A DNA stretch of 64,000 bases from Mycobacteriaceae bacterium (GCA_019245755.1 JAFARC010000001.1:1-64000); one strand, 5' to 3'. Shown: positions 8,353-17,782, counted from the stretch's first letter. Notes: a model not told the origin generated them from the sequence alone. Numbers and translations are program-made.

Positions 8353-11300
8353 AACGCGGCTTTGCGCGGACCACGCCGCAGCCGGCCCCGGTAATCAAGC
8401 CGGTCGACATAGCGCTGCCGTCGCCGCTGAAAGTACCCGCGCCCGAAGGCAAACCATGGTGGGTGGTGGTGGTCGCGATCCTGGTCATCGGGCTGGTGAT
8501 CGGCATGGTCGGTATCACCTACGCCAGCGGATCGCGCACGTTCGTCGGTCCTGGTTCGATATTCCCGATCTTCATGATCATTGGCGTGATGTCGATGATG
8601 TTCGGCGGCCGGTTCGGCGGGGGCGGCCAGCAGATGTCACGTCCCAAGATGGACAAGCTGCGCGCACAGTACATGCTTACCCTAGACACCATCCGAGAGA
8701 CCGCCGCGCGGGCCGCCGACGGCATGGACGAAAACTTTCGGTGGTTTCATCCGGCGCCCCAGACACTGGAGGCTGCGGTGGGCTCCAACCGGATGTGGGA
8801 ACGCAAACCCGACGGCAAGGACCTCAACTTCGGGGTGGCCCGCGTCGGGGCCGGCATGACCGTGCCGCCGGTGCGCTGGGGCGAGCCCCAGGACATGCCC
8901 ACCGACATCGAGCTGGAACCGGTCACCGGCAAGGCATTGCAGGAGTTCGTACGCTACCAGAGCGTCGCCTACAACGTGCCCGCGCTGATCTCGCTGCTGG
9001 TCGAGCCGGGTTACGCACTGGCCGGGCCGCGCGAATATGTGCTTGCGCTGATGCGCGCGATCGTGTGTCAGCTGGCGTTCTCCCACGGCCCCGACCACTT
9101 GCGGATGATGGTGGTGACATCTGATGTGGCGGCGTGGGATTGGGTGAAGTGGCTGCCGCATTTCGGTGACCCGGCGCGTGAGGATGCCGCCGGCCCGGCA
9201 CGCATGGTGTACGCGTCTGTGGCCGAATTCGTTGCGGCCCAGGCCAGCACCTTCGAAGGCCGCGGCGAGTTCATGCCGCGCCACGCCAGCTCCAGCACCC
9301 CGCCCCCCACCCCGCACATCGTGGTGATCGCCGATTGTGCTGATGCGCAATGGGAATACGTCACAACCTCGGGCGGCGCCGATGGGATCACGTTCTTCGA
9401 CCTGACCGGCTCGTCGGTGTCGGCGTGCCTGGCGCCGGCGCGGGTCATGCGGTTCCACGACAGCGAGCCGGTGATCGACATGGTGCCTCGGGACCCGAAC
9501 AGCTTCGCCCCGTTCGACGGTGTGGAGGAGTGGTTCTTCGCGCTGACCGACCAGCTGTCGGTGACCGACGCCGAGCGGTTTGCGCAGCGGATGGCGCGCT
9601 GGCGTCTGGCAGAGGCATACGAGGAGATCGGCGCCGGGGTGGAACGCCTTGGGGCGCGCGACATCTTGTCGTACTACAAGATCGACGACGTGGCGGCGCT
9701 AGATTTCGACCGGCTGTGGGCCGACCGGCGCAACCCACTGAGCCGGCTGCGGCTGCGAGTGCCGATCGGCAACCGCGCCGACAACGGTGAGCTGCTCTAC
9801 CTGGACATGAAGTCGCTGGCCGAGGAGGGCGACGGCCCGCACGGGGTGATGTCGGGCACCACCGGTTCGGGCAAGTCGTCGCTGGTGCGCACGGTGATCA
9901 CGTCGTTGCTGCTGGGCCACCCGCCCGACGTGCTGCAATTCGTGCTCGCCGACATCAAGGGCGGTTCGGCGGTGACCCCATTCGAGGGGGTGCCGCACGT
10001 GTCGCAGATCATCACCGACCTCGAGGACGACCAGGCCCTGATGGGCCGCTTCCTGGAGGCGATGTGGGGCGAGATCGCCCGCCGCAAGCAAATGTGTAAC
10101 GACGTCAAGGCTGAAGACGCCGAGGAGTACAACGCGATCCGGGCTCGCCTGCAGGCCCGAGGGCAAGACATCGCCCCCATGCCGGTGCTGGTGGTACTCA
10201 TCGACGAGTTCTCCGAGCTGTTCCGCCTGATGCCGTCCGCCATCGACGTACTCGACCAGATCGGCCGGCAGGGCCGGGCCTACTGGATCCACCTGCAGAT
10301 GGCTTCCCAAAAGATCGAGGGCCGCGCCGATAAGCTGATGGAGAACATGGGATATCGGTTGGTGCTGAAGGCCAACACTCCCGCCGCCGCGGCGGCCGCC
10401 GGTGTGCCCAATGCGGTGAACCTGCCGAAGAAGGCCGGACTGGGTTACTTCCGGGTCGGCACCGACGCCTCCTCGGAGATCGTTCGGTTCCAGGCTGAAT
10501 ACCTGTGGCGGAGCTACCATCGCGGCTCCGACGCCGACGGCGCCGCACCCGCCGCGCCTACCGCCGGATACATTCGCCCGCAGCTGTTTTCCACAGCGTT
10601 CGTGCCGCTGGACATCGTCGGTGAGGCGACCGACGAGCCCGTCGTCGACGGCGCCGAGCCAGACGGGGAGGTCACAGCGCCCGCGGAGGAGCCGGCGGTC
10701 AAGACCCCGACGGTGGGCTCGGTGATCATCGACCAGTTGCGCCGCATCGACTATGAGCCCTACCGGTTATGGCGGCCGCCGCTGGACGAGGCGGTGGCGA
10801 TCGACGAGTTGGTGGCCAGGTTCCGGGGCCGGCCGTGGCACCAGGACTACGGCACCGACCGCACCCTGGTTTTCCCGATCGGCATCATCGACCGGCCCTA
10901 CAAGCACGACCAGCAGCCGCTCACCGTCGACACCTCCGGCCCCGGCGCCAACGTGCTGATCCTCGGTGGCAAGGGCGTTGGCAAGACCACCGCGCTGCAG
11001 ACGCTGATCTGTTCTGCGGCGCTGACCCACACCGCCGAGCAAGTGCAGTTTTACTGCCTGGCGTTCTCCGGCGGGGCCCTGGCCACCGTGTCGGGTTTGC
11101 CACACGTCGGCGGGCTGGCCAACCGGCTCGACGCCGACCACGTCCGCCGCACGGTCGCCGAGGTTTTCGGGCTGATGCGTGAGCGCGAGCGCAGCTTCGC
11201 CGAGTCGGGGGTGTCGTCGATCGACGTGTTCCGCCGGCGCCGGTTCGGCGGTGCGCCGGGAGCCGTTCCCCAGGACGGGTTCGGCGACGTCTACCTGGTG

Positions 11301-12545
11301 ATCGACAACTACAAGGCGCTGGCCGACGAGAACGAGGTGCTCATCGAGCAGGTCAACCGGATCATCGTCCAGGGCCGCGACTATGGCATCCACGTCGTGG
11401 TGGCCGCGGACCGAGAGAGCGACCTGCGCCCGGCGGTGCGCAGCTCATTCGGGTCGCGGGTGGAGCTCAAACTCACCGCGGTCGAGGACGCCAAGCTGGT
11501 GCGGCCCCGGCTGGCCGAGGCGGTGCCGTGGAAGCCAGGGCGCGGCATGGTCGCGCAGAACTACACCCGGCTGGACAGCGACACCGGGGGGCTGCACACC
11601 CTGATCGCGCGCCCCGCAATGGCCGACTCGCCGTCGCAGGTGTTCGAGTCGCACGGGGTGGCCGACGCGGTGAGCCGGGTGGCGGCGGGCAGGGCCCGTC
11701 CGGTGCGGCTGCTGCCGGCGCGGGTGGGGCTCGACCAAGTGCGCGCGGCGGCGGCCAACGATGCCCGCGACACGGTAGGTGCGGGCGGCATTGCCTGGGC
11801 GCTAAGCGAATTGGATCTGCAGCCGGTGTACTGGAACTTCGACGACAACCCCCATCTGATGGTAACCGGGCTGCGTGGCTGCGGGCGCACCACCACAGCG
11901 GCGACGGTGATGGCCGAGATCGCGCGGCTGTACGCGCCGGGCGCCTCGGCGGTGGCGGCCGCACAGGAGGGCCGGCGCACCGCCCAAGTCTGGCTGATCG
12001 ATCCGCGCCGCCAGCTGCTGACCACGCTGGGGCCGGAGTACGTCGAGAAGTTCGCCTACACCACCGACGGCGTGATCGGCACGATGAACGAATTAATCGC
12101 GGTGCTGGCTCAGCGGGAGCCGCCGCCGGGCATGTCGCCGGAGCAGCTGGTGTCGCGGTCTTGGTGGAGCGGCCCGGAGATCTTTCTGATCATCGACGAC
12201 GTCCAGCGTCTGCCCGCCGGTTTCGACTCGCCGCTGGCCAAGGCCGCCACGTGGGTCACCCGGGCCACCGACGTGGGACTGCACGTGCTGTGTACGCGGA
12301 CATTCGGGGGCTGGGCGTCGGCCGTCAGCGACCCGATGTTGCGGGCGCTGGCCCAGGCCAACACGCCGCTTCTGGTCATGGACGCCGACCCAGACGAGGG
12401 TTTCGTGCGGGCCCGGATCAAAGGCGGTCCGCTTCCTGTCGGTCGGGGGCTGCTGCTGGCCGGAGAAACGAACACTTTTGTGCAGGTTGCAATTGGTGAG
12501 AACGGTTCGTCGGTTTTGTCCCGAAATACCTCCAAAAGCCTCTGA
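8349..12545 (+). CDS. eccC: ESX FtsK/SpoIIIE-type ATPase EccC (EccCa and EccCb fused)
   Basis: 1,398 residues, the motor and substrate receptor of the type VII system. Two N-terminal membrane helices (about residues 36-83) are followed by a DUF-type region and three FtsK-like nucleotide-binding domains, with Walker A motifs GTTGSGKS (about 503-510), GGKGVGKTT (about 873-881) and GLRGCGRTT (about 1174-1182). Walker B-type stretches include VLVVLIDEFSELF, VYLVIDNYKAL and IFLIIDDVQRL. The first carries Asp-Glu, while the second and third lack the usual catalytic Glu, as is common for the regulatory domains of EccC. It overlaps eccB by GTGA. The locus is interrupted after it: PE and PPE begin 3.3 kb downstream. 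Confidence 0.96.
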   Translation: MKRGFARTTPQPAPVIKPVDIALPSPLKVPAPEGKPWWVVVVAILVIGLVIGMVGITYASGSRTFVGPGSIFPIFMIIGVMSMMFGGRFGGGGQQMSRPKMDKLRAQYMLTLDTIRETAARAADGMDENFRWFHPAPQTLEAAVGSNRMWERKPDGKDLNFGVARVGAGMTVPPVRWGEPQDMPTDIELEPVTGKALQEFVRYQSVAYNVPALISLLVEPGYALAGPREYVLALMRAIVCQLAFSHGPDHLRMMVVTSDVAAWDWVKWLPHFGDPAREDAAGPARMVYASVAEFVAAQASTFEGRGEFMPRHASSSTPPPTPHIVVIADCADAQWEYVTTSGGADGITFFDLTGSSVSACLAPARVMRFHDSEPVIDMVPRDPNSFAPFDGVEEWFFALTDQLSVTDAERFAQRMARWRLAEAYEEIGAGVERLGARDILSYYKIDDVAALDFDRLWADRRNPLSRLRLRVPIGNRADNGELLYLDMKSLAEEGDGPHGVMSGTTGSGKSSLVRTVITSLLLGHPPDVLQFVLADIKGGSAVTPFEGVPHVSQIITDLEDDQALMGRFLEAMWGEIARRKQMCNDVKAEDAEEYNAIRARLQARGQDIAPMPVLVVLIDEFSELFRLMPSAIDVLDQIGRQGRAYWIHLQMASQKIEGRADKLMENMGYRLVLKANTPAAAAAAGVPNAVNLPKKAGLGYFRVGTDASSEIVRFQAEYLWRSYHRGSDADGAAPAAPTAGYIRPQLFSTAFVPLDIVGEATDEPVVDGAEPDGEVTAPAEEPAVKTPTVGSVIIDQLRRIDYEPYRLWRPPLDEAVAIDELVARFRGRPWHQDYGTDRTLVFPIGIIDRPYKHDQQPLTVDTSGPGANVLILGGKGVGKTTALQTLICSAALTHTAEQVQFYCLAFSGGALATVSGLPHVGGLANRLDADHVRRTVAEVFGLMRERERSFAESGVSSIDVFRRRRFGGAPGAVPQDGFGDVYLVIDNYKALADENEVLIEQVNRIIVQGRDYGIHVVVAADRESDLRPAVRSSFGSRVELKLTAVEDAKLVRPRLAEAVPWKPGRGMVAQNYTRLDSDTGGLHTLIARPAMADSPSQVFESHGVADAVSRVAAGRARPVRLLPARVGLDQVRAAAANDARDTVGAGGIAWALSELDLQPVYWNFDDNPHLMVTGLRGCGRTTTAATVMAEIARLYAPGASAVAAAQEGRRTAQVWLIDPRRQLLTTLGPEYVEKFAYTTDGVIGTMNELIAVLAQREPPPGMSPEQLVSRSWWSGPEIFLIIDDVQRLPAGFDSPLAKAATWVTRATDVGLHVLCTRTFGGWASAVSDPMLRALAQANTPLLVMDADPDEGFVRARIKGGPLPVGRGLLLAGETNTFVQVAIGENGSSVLSRNTSKSL

Positions 12546-12671
12546 AAAGTCCGGCGAAATCGCTGGCCGATGCGAGAAGGCTCGAGGCTGAGACACGTCC
12601 GCTTTCGGGGGTAGATCCGTGCGGTCACCGGGCCAGCGGCCCGGACCTGGCGATGGTGGATTTGGCCGGGG

Positions 12672-13037
12672 CTATCCGGGCGGACAGGTCGTGTCGCCGC
12701 CTCCGCCGGCGTGGACGCAACAGACGTTGTGCACGCAGCACACGGTTTGGCTGCCAGTCCCGTTGCCGGAACTGATGTTGCCGACAGCGCTATTGTTACT
12801 CGTGCTGCCAGGGGGGTTCGGGGCAAAAACGTTACCGCTGTCGATCGAAATGCTCGTGGTGTTGCCGTCACCGATCACGTTGCCTCCGTCGTTAGTGCCG
12901 TTCGCGCATGTTCCCGGATCGGCATTTGCGTTGCCTTGAGAGATGCAGGCGCTGAACATGCTCGCCACAGCAAGCAGCGCCAGGGGCACCAGCCGACGCA
13001 CATATGCGGCAGCAGAAGTAGGTCGCTGCGATGCCAT
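12672..13037 (-). CDS. Small exported Asn/Gly-rich protein with tandem CCVH motifs
   Basis: ATG at 13037 is chosen because AAAGGGGGA lies just upstream and a clean signal sequence follows (RRLVPLALLAVASMFSACIS, then ANADPG). Cleavage could be at ANA-DP, or, less typically, at a lipobox-like FSAC. The mature part (about 80 residues) is Asn/Gly/Ser-rich, with NVIGDGNTTSISIDSGNVF and NNSAVGNISSGNGTGSQT resembling the GNGN repeats of the divergent protein at 13604. It ends with two copies of V-C-C-V-H (VCCVHNVCCVHAGG) and a last Cys. It lies antisense to the ESX transcript. Not recognised; a surface or matrix protein with possible metal or disulfide chemistry is speculation. Confidence 0.6.
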   Translation of the reverse strand: MASQRPTSAAAYVRRLVPLALLAVASMFSACISQGNANADPGTCANGTNDGGNVIGDGNTTSISIDSGNVFAPNPPGSTSNNSAVGNISSGNGTGSQTVCCVHNVCCVHAGGGGDTTCPPG

Positions 13038-13603
13038 GATGCCGTCCCCCTTTTTCGATCCAAGGCCGTTCTTCCTACCGGCAAGAACGACCCTTGCCTG
13101 TCGGTGGCAATGATGCACTTTTCGCCCGGTTGGTTCAAGGGCAACGGCAAATCATCGCTTGACACGACAAGGAGACCGGAACCATCTCGTTGTACTCGCA
13201 AAGAGTGTAGCTGTAGTCCCTGTTACAGCGGCCAGCAGAATATGACAATGCTGTAGTATATAGGCGCTTTTTGCGAAAAGCAGCAAACGTTTGTTGATCT
13301 TGATTTAGTGCTTGACAAGGCGCTTAGCAATGGCAATATTAACTCCACCGTAATCTCGAGTCTTGCCACACGAGGCGCGGGGGAGGGACGGTTGAGGTGA
13401 GTCCGCACAGCGTCGTTGATAACCGCCGGCGGCCCGAAGGTCGAGGTCCGCCGGGGGCTTGAGCGAATGTTGGTCGCGCGTCGCCGTTAAGCAGCGCGGT
13501 CCGCGTTAAGACCCAGAAGATCAAGAACTACCAAAGTCGGTCGACCGACCGACGCCACTGCATCTGTGCAAAAAAGAGCAAACATGAGGAGGGCTCAAGC
13601 AAA
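13038..13603. other. 566-bp divergent intergenic region
   Basis: No convincing gene. It is less GC-rich than its surroundings and contains runs such as TATACT-like and AATATT boxes. It separates the two divergent genes for exported repeat proteins, so promoters for both must lie here. A consensus-like promoter at 13312-13341 is listed separately. Confidence 0.6.
13312..13341 (+). promoter_or_regulatory. Consensus-like housekeeping promoter
   Basis: TTGACA (13312-13317) is followed after 17-18 nt by AATATT/ATATTA (13335-13341), a near-perfect SigA-type arrangement that is rare in GC-rich DNA. The next gene on this strand starts at 13604, which would leave a leader of about 255 nt, unusually long. 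Confidence 0.45.
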
Positions 13604-14161
13604 ATGGGTAACCACAGTATGCCGCGTAAGCCGTCAACGCTGACGCGCACCCTCGCCGCCGGCGCCGTCGCCGGTGGGGCGGCGTTAAGTCTCGGGCTGG
13701 CCATCGCCCCGATCGCAAGTGCCGACACCAGCGTCAGCCACAGCAATATCGGCAACGGCAACAGCGTTCAAAACGCCCGCGGCTCGGGCAACATCCGCAA
13801 CAACCAAACGACAACTGGTGGCTCCAGCTCAAGCAGAAACACCGCATACAGCAACCGCAGCGACGGCAACGGCACCACCTCTACGACCAATATCACCATC
13901 ACCTCTGGGCCCCAACAGGCGTATTACGGTCCGAACGCTCTGACCGCTCGCCGTCCGGTTGCTCGCAGCAGCAATACGACCGTTAGCGGCAGCACCATCG
14001 GCAATGGGAACAGCACCCAAAGCGCCACGGGCTCGGGCAACATCAGCAACAACCAGTCCGCGGGCACCAGTGGAACCAACACCTCCAACAACACCGCGTA
14101 CGGCAACGACAGCTACAACAACGGCGACAGCTCCACCACCACCATCAACATCGGCCCCTAG
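13604..14161 (+). CDS. Exported GNGN-repeat protein (two-repeat, Asn/Ser/Gly/Thr-rich)
   Basis: 185 residues; ATG 13604 has AGGAGGG 10 nt upstream. A Sec signal peptide (residues 1-40, ending PIASA-D) precedes a mature protein made of two copies of a ~60-residue unit (about 42-103 and 125-185). Each unit contains V-S-x-S-x-I-G-N-G-N-S-x-Q-x-A-x-G-S-G-N-I-x-N-N-Q, a Ser/Asn spacer, N-T-A-Y and a final T-x-N-I-T/G. The evenly spaced N-G-N and N-N-Q steps recall beta-solenoid or curlin-like repeats, but this is not an established family assignment. It is encoded between eccC and PE, followed by a hairpin terminator. A surface adhesin or matrix function is inference. Confidence 0.7.
   Translation: MGNHSMPRKPSTLTRTLAAGAVAGGAALSLGLAIAPIASADTSVSHSNIGNGNSVQNARGSGNIRNNQTTTGGSSSSRNTAYSNRSDGNGTTSTTNITITSGPQQAYYGPNALTARRPVARSSNTTVSGSTIGNGNSTQSATGSGNISNNQSAGTSGTNTSNNTAYGNDSYNNGDSSTTTINIGP
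13727..14158 (+). repeat. Internal protein duplication in the GNGN-repeat gene
   Basis: The first unit starts at 13727 and the second at about 13976. They align along about 60 residues, sharing the IGNGNS, GSGNI, NNQ and NTAY blocks. The intervening segment (APQQAYYGP-like, about 13905-13975) is not repeated. Confidence 0.7.
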
Positions 14162-14215
14162 CGGGAAACCGTTGTGGGCGCTGTTATAGGCCCGACCTGG
14201 AGGATGGGTCTGCAG

Positions 14216-14268
14216 CTGGACCAAGTCCCAGCAGGGGGCGCCGGTCGCCCTCTGCTGGGGTCCTCCAG
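14216..14268 (+). terminator. Strong hairpin terminator
   Basis: CCCAGCAGGGGGCG (14227-14240) and CGCCCTCTGCTGGG (14246-14259) form a 14-bp stem (one G-U pair) with a 5-nt loop, extended by CTGGACC/GGTCCTCCAG outside with a bulge. There is no U-tract, as is common for mycobacterial I-shaped terminators. It sits 55 nt after the stop of the repeat protein and may also insulate the leftward regulator gene. Confidence 0.7.
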
Positions 14269-14326
14269 TTCTCAAAAGAGGGTTCTTCAACGAGAGGTTG
14301 CCAGCAGGTGAGGTGAGCGCGGGACC

Positions 14327-14965
14327 TTACGGCAAGTGCGGGGCAGAGAGCGACGCTGCGGGCACCGATTGGCGCGAATACAGACCCGGCGCTGTTCCCC
14401 GCAACGCGTGGGTGTAGCTCGCCCCGCCAGCAAGTTGTTCCGGCGCGCCATTGTGGTTCTCCGGATCCAATGACCAGTCGGCCAACCGGTTCAGCGTCAA
14501 GGACCGCACCGCGTGATAACGGCAGCGCTCGGGGGCAGCCCACGCATCGGACCAACCGTCGAGGAGGTCACCTGCTTCTAGCAGCGGAATAAGGTCGGCC
14601 AGGAGCATCGGATCGGGCGCCCCCGTCCACGTCAGTGTGCTCAATATCCGACTGCTGATATCGACCGCGCGCCACCAATCGACGTGGACGCCCGAGGCGA
14701 TCGCGAAGGTTCGCGGATCCGTCTCAAGCATGCCTTCGGCGCCACAGCACCGCAGCCGCCACAACGTCGAACGCAGGCGGGCGATGGCGTTGGTGGGCGG
14801 CACACCTGGCCACAGTCGCGTGCACACCCGGTCGCGATCAACCGGCCGACGAGCCAGTGCCAGAAACGCGACGACGCGTTGGCAGCCCGGCGGTAGTTCG
14901 ACCGGGGTGTCGCCGCGGCGGGCGCCGAACCCGCCCAGCAGTGTTATCGAAAATCGCGGCGACAT
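14327..14965 (-). pseudogene. SARP/AfsR-type transcriptional regulator with disrupted C-terminus
   Basis: From ATG 14965 the protein begins SPRFSITLLGGFGARRGDTPVEL, a typical OmpR/PhoB-type winged-helix of SARP regulators, continuing with LARRPVDRDRVCTRLWPG and ARLRSTLWRLR. The following bacterial transcriptional activation domain is recognisable up to CRYHAVRSLTLNRLADWSLD (about residue 165), then the frame runs into sequence unlike the family and stops at 14327 (212 residues). A neighbouring frame shows residues compatible with the missing part (RRVCIRAN), suggesting a frameshift or decay. An intact short SARP cannot be excluded. Its position between the repeat protein and the PE-PPE genes makes a local regulatory role plausible. 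Confidence 0.55.
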
Positions 14966-15850
14966 GACCGCATCGTGGCGTTCACCAATGGGTTCGCACG
15001 GGAGTAGCGGGCTACCTTTCTTCCCGAAACCGAGGACGCCCAGGCGTGGGCGTGCCTGACATCGGCGCACTCGATGATCCTGTGCTGCCCCATGTGTCTA
15101 CCCCCGTTGCAGCGTTTTTGGTCAAGCAATGCGGACCATAGCCCCGGGCAAACGAATCACGGGGCGGAAACGGCAGAAAATGTCGTCGCCGCCACACATG
15201 ATGTTGCTCATTCAAATAGATTTAATTGATCATTCAATTGATACGACAACTATCAGCGCGTCGCTCCTGGCAAAAGTCACCGGGATCTCTGCGACTGCCG
15301 CGGTTGATCGATCCTCGGGGTTGCAACGGGCTGACACTCAATTGAAATTACTTGGCAGCGTGACTGCTACGATCAAATTCTTCCGATGACCTGCGGGCGT
15401 GACGAGTCGGGGGCAAGATGCGATAGCCGCCGGTGGCGAACGTTTCCCGGGGTGCCGTCCGAGCCGAGCCACGCCAACTGCCTGGTAATGGCGCGCAACG
15501 CGCAATGCAGTGTCCTTCCAGGGATATCTCACGCCAAACGGTTTTGTGGTCACCAGTAGGCAAACCTTTCAAGAAACCTCGCCCGGCAGGGGTTTTGTTA
15601 GCCAGGCGACCGGGTCATCTTCCTTCGCGCTGGTCGGGTCGATCCAGCACTCGGCTGAACGGACGGGTCTCCTGCTTACGGGGAAGCGTTGCCTTTGGGT
15701 AAGTTGCGACTGGCGGGACTGGCTTTGCCAGAAGTCTGGGAAATTCCGGGAGAAGCCTGCGAAAAGTCTTTGCCGCCCGGTGCGGCGGAACCCGGGGCCA
15801 GCGGTTAAGCTGCCCGGAAGCCGATTGCTGGAGGGTCGAGAGGAGACCTT
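14966..15850. other. 885-bp intergenic region upstream of PE-PPE
   Basis: I see no gene with mycobacterial codon bias; short open frames here lack recognisable features. It includes an AT-rich stretch (15205-15245) with repeated AATTGAT elements and ends with a good ribosome binding site (GAGAGGAG, about 15837-15846) for PE. It probably carries the promoter of the PE-PPE-esx half of the ESX locus and that of the SARP gene. Confidence 0.6.
15224..15345. repeat. AT-rich AATTGAT/CAATTGA repeats
   Basis: AATTGAT occurs at 15224-15230 and 15236-15242 (12-bp period) and the palindromic CAATTGA again at 15339-15345. In DNA of this GC content such a cluster stands out and could be a regulator binding region. 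Confidence 0.4.
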
Positions 15851-16147
15851 ATGTTCGTGAGCGCTGAGCCGGAAGCACTGGCGACAGCCGCAGGCAGCCT
15901 GACGGGCCTGGGGGCCACGATGGCGGGCAGTAACGCCGCTGCGGCGCCGTCGACCATCACCGTGATGCCGGCGGCCAGCGACGAGGTGTCGGCGCTCACC
16001 GCATTGCAGTTCTCCACTCATGGCGGCATGTATCAGGCCGTGGGCGCCGTGGCGCAGGTCGTGCACGAGATGTTCGCCGCGACGATGGCCACCAGCGGAG
16101 CGTCGTATGCGGCCACCGAAGCCGCCAACGTCATCGCCAACTCGTAA
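15851..16147 (+). CDS. PE family protein
   Basis: 98 residues, only the conserved PE domain: Pro-Glu at residues 7-8 (SAEPEAL), two helices joined by a turn, and the C-terminal YxxxD/E type VII secretion signal (YAATE, Y86-E90). It is expected to pair with the PPE protein encoded 29 nt downstream and to be exported by this ESX system with help of EspG. ATG 15851 follows GAGAGGAG. Confidence 0.95.
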   Translation: MFVSAEPEALATAAGSLTGLGATMAGSNAAAAPSTITVMPAASDEVSALTALQFSTHGGMYQAVGAVAQVVHEMFAATMATSGASYAATEAANVIANS

Positions 16148-16176
16148 CCCCGACACTCGGTAGCCGGGGTTAGCCG

Positions 16177-17400
16177 ATGGATTTCGGTGCGAGGCCGCCC
16201 GAGGTCAACTCGGGGCTGATCTACGCGGGTCCGGGTTCGGGCCCGCTGCTCGCGTCCGCGGCGGCCTGGACGGCGTTGGCCGCGGAGTTGGGCTCCACCG
16301 GCGCGGCGTACGCGGCGGTGATCGCGGCGCTGAACGATGGGCCGTGGCTGGGCCCTTCGTCGTTGACGATGGCCGCGGCGGCGGCGCCGTTCCTGGCGTG
16401 GATGGAAGCCACCGCCGCGCAGTGCTCGGACGCGGCCGCCCAGGCGAGCGCGGCCGCGACGGCCTTCGAGGAGGCGTTCGCGGGAGTGGTGCCGCCGGCG
16501 GAGATCGAGACCAACCGCAACACGTTGTCGATGTTGGTCGCCTCGAACTGGTTCGGTCAGAACTTCCCCGGGATCGCCACCACCGAGGGCATCTACAACG
16601 AGATGTGGGCCCAAGACGCCGGGGCGATGTACGGCTACGCCGGCCAGTCCGCGGCCGCGGCCAGCCTGGTCCCGTTCGTGCCGCCGCTGCCCAACACCGA
16701 TCCGGCCGGGCTAGCCGCCCAGGCCGCGGCGGTCGGTCAGGCGTCGGGCGACGCAACCGGTACCCAGTCGCAAAAGATAGTTGAGACCAGCGGGCAGGCC
16801 GCAACGGGCATGCAAGGTATGGACGCGCAGGCGCTGATGTCGGCGGGCCCGCAGCTGATGCAGATGGTTCCCCAACTGTTGCAGGGGTTTGCCCAGCCGC
16901 TGCAGGGCGCCGCGCAACCGCTGTCGAGCTTGGGCCAATTCCAGTCGCTGCTGAGTCCAGTCATGGGCGCGTTCAGCAACCCGGCCGCGGGCACCAGCGG
17001 TCTCGACGGTGCGGGCGCCGCGCTGGCGGCACCGGCGCTGGGCGGTCTCGGCTCGGGCGGCGGCGGCCTGGGGGTCGGCGGCCTCGGCGGGGGTGGCGCA
17101 GCAGTCAGCGCCGCGCTCGGACGGGCCGGTTCGATCGGCGGCCTGTCGGTCCCGGCAACCTGGGCGGCCAACGCCCCCGCGTCGGCAAGCGTGGCAGCCG
17201 AGCTGCCGATGGGCAGCGCGGCCCCGGCCACCACCGCCGCCGGGCCAGGGCCCGGCGGCATGTACGGCGGCGGGATGCCGATGGCCGCCGGCGCCACGGG
17301 TGCAGGTGGACGTGGTGGCAGCGACAATCATCGCTACGGGACGCCGATCACGGTCGTGCCGCGCACACCAGCGGGTGCACCGCTGAAGGGGGGTCCCTGA
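16177..17400 (+). CDS. PPE family protein
   Basis: 407 residues. Pro-Pro-Glu at residues 7-9 ([16 protein letters not shown]) starts a helical PPE domain of about 180 residues with a W-F/G-type hairpin turn ([12 protein letters not shown]). The C-terminal half is Gly/Ala-rich with a Met/Gln-rich stretch, and there is no MPTR repeat. It forms a heterodimer with the PE protein just upstream, and the tip of its domain is the expected EspG binding site. Confidence 0.95.
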   Translation: MDFGARPPEVNSGLIYAGPGSGPLLASAAAWTALAAELGSTGAAYAAVIAALNDGPWLGPSSLTMAAAAAPFLAWMEATAAQCSDAAAQASAAATAFEEAFAGVVPPAEIETNRNTLSMLVASNWFGQNFPGIATTEGIYNEMWAQDAGAMYGYAGQSAAAASLVPFVPPLPNTDPAGLAAQAAAVGQASGDATGTQSQKIVETSGQAATGMQGMDAQALMSAGPQLMQMVPQLLQGFAQPLQGAAQPLSSLGQFQSLLSPVMGAFSNPAAGTSGLDGAGAALAAPALGGLGSGGGGLGVGGLGGGGAAVSAALGRAGSIGGLSVPATWAANAPASASVAAELPMGSAAPATTAAGPGPGGMYGGGMPMAAGATGAGGRGGSDNHRYGTPITVVPRTPAGAPLKGGP

Positions 17401-17488
17401 CGCTGATCTCGGCGGCGTCCGCCGTTGCGTAGCGCCGATATAGGTTCCTAAGCTTTTTGTCCAGCCACCAACAAATTAGGAGTTATAC

Positions 17489-17782
17489 ATGGCGAATTTA
17501 ATGACCGACCCCGACCAAATGCGTGCAATGGCAAATCGATTCCACGCTCATGCCGATAACGTGCTCCAGCACTCCCAGGCCATGATGGCCTCGGCGGAGA
17601 ACATCTCCGGCGCCGGCTGGAGCGGCGGGGCCAACAACGCTTCCCACGGCACGGTGACCGACCTGCACCAGGCGTTCACAAACATCCACAACGTGCTGCA
17701 CAACGTGCGCGACAACCTGGTGTCCTCGGCCTCCACCTACGAGACCCAAGAGCAGCACGCGGCGCACACGCTTTCCACCTAG
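17489..17782 (+). CDS. EsxB (CFP-10)-like WXG100 protein
   Basis: 97 residues. Helix-turn-helix WXG100 fold with W44-S-G46 at the turn, and a C-terminal YxxxD/E signal (YETQE, Y84-E88), so this is the CFP-10-like, signal-bearing partner. AGGAGTT precedes the ATG. It probably dimerises with the product of the next gene and is recognised by EccC. Confidence 0.93.
   Translation: MANLMTDPDQMRAMANRFHAHADNVLQHSQAMMASAENISGAGWSGGANNASHGTVTDLHQAFTNIHNVLHNVRDNLVSSASTYETQEQHAAHTLST

Noticed and set aside
15510..15860. 116-codon frame just before PE
   Set aside because: No mycobacterial codon bias or motif, and it runs over the PE ribosome binding site and start.
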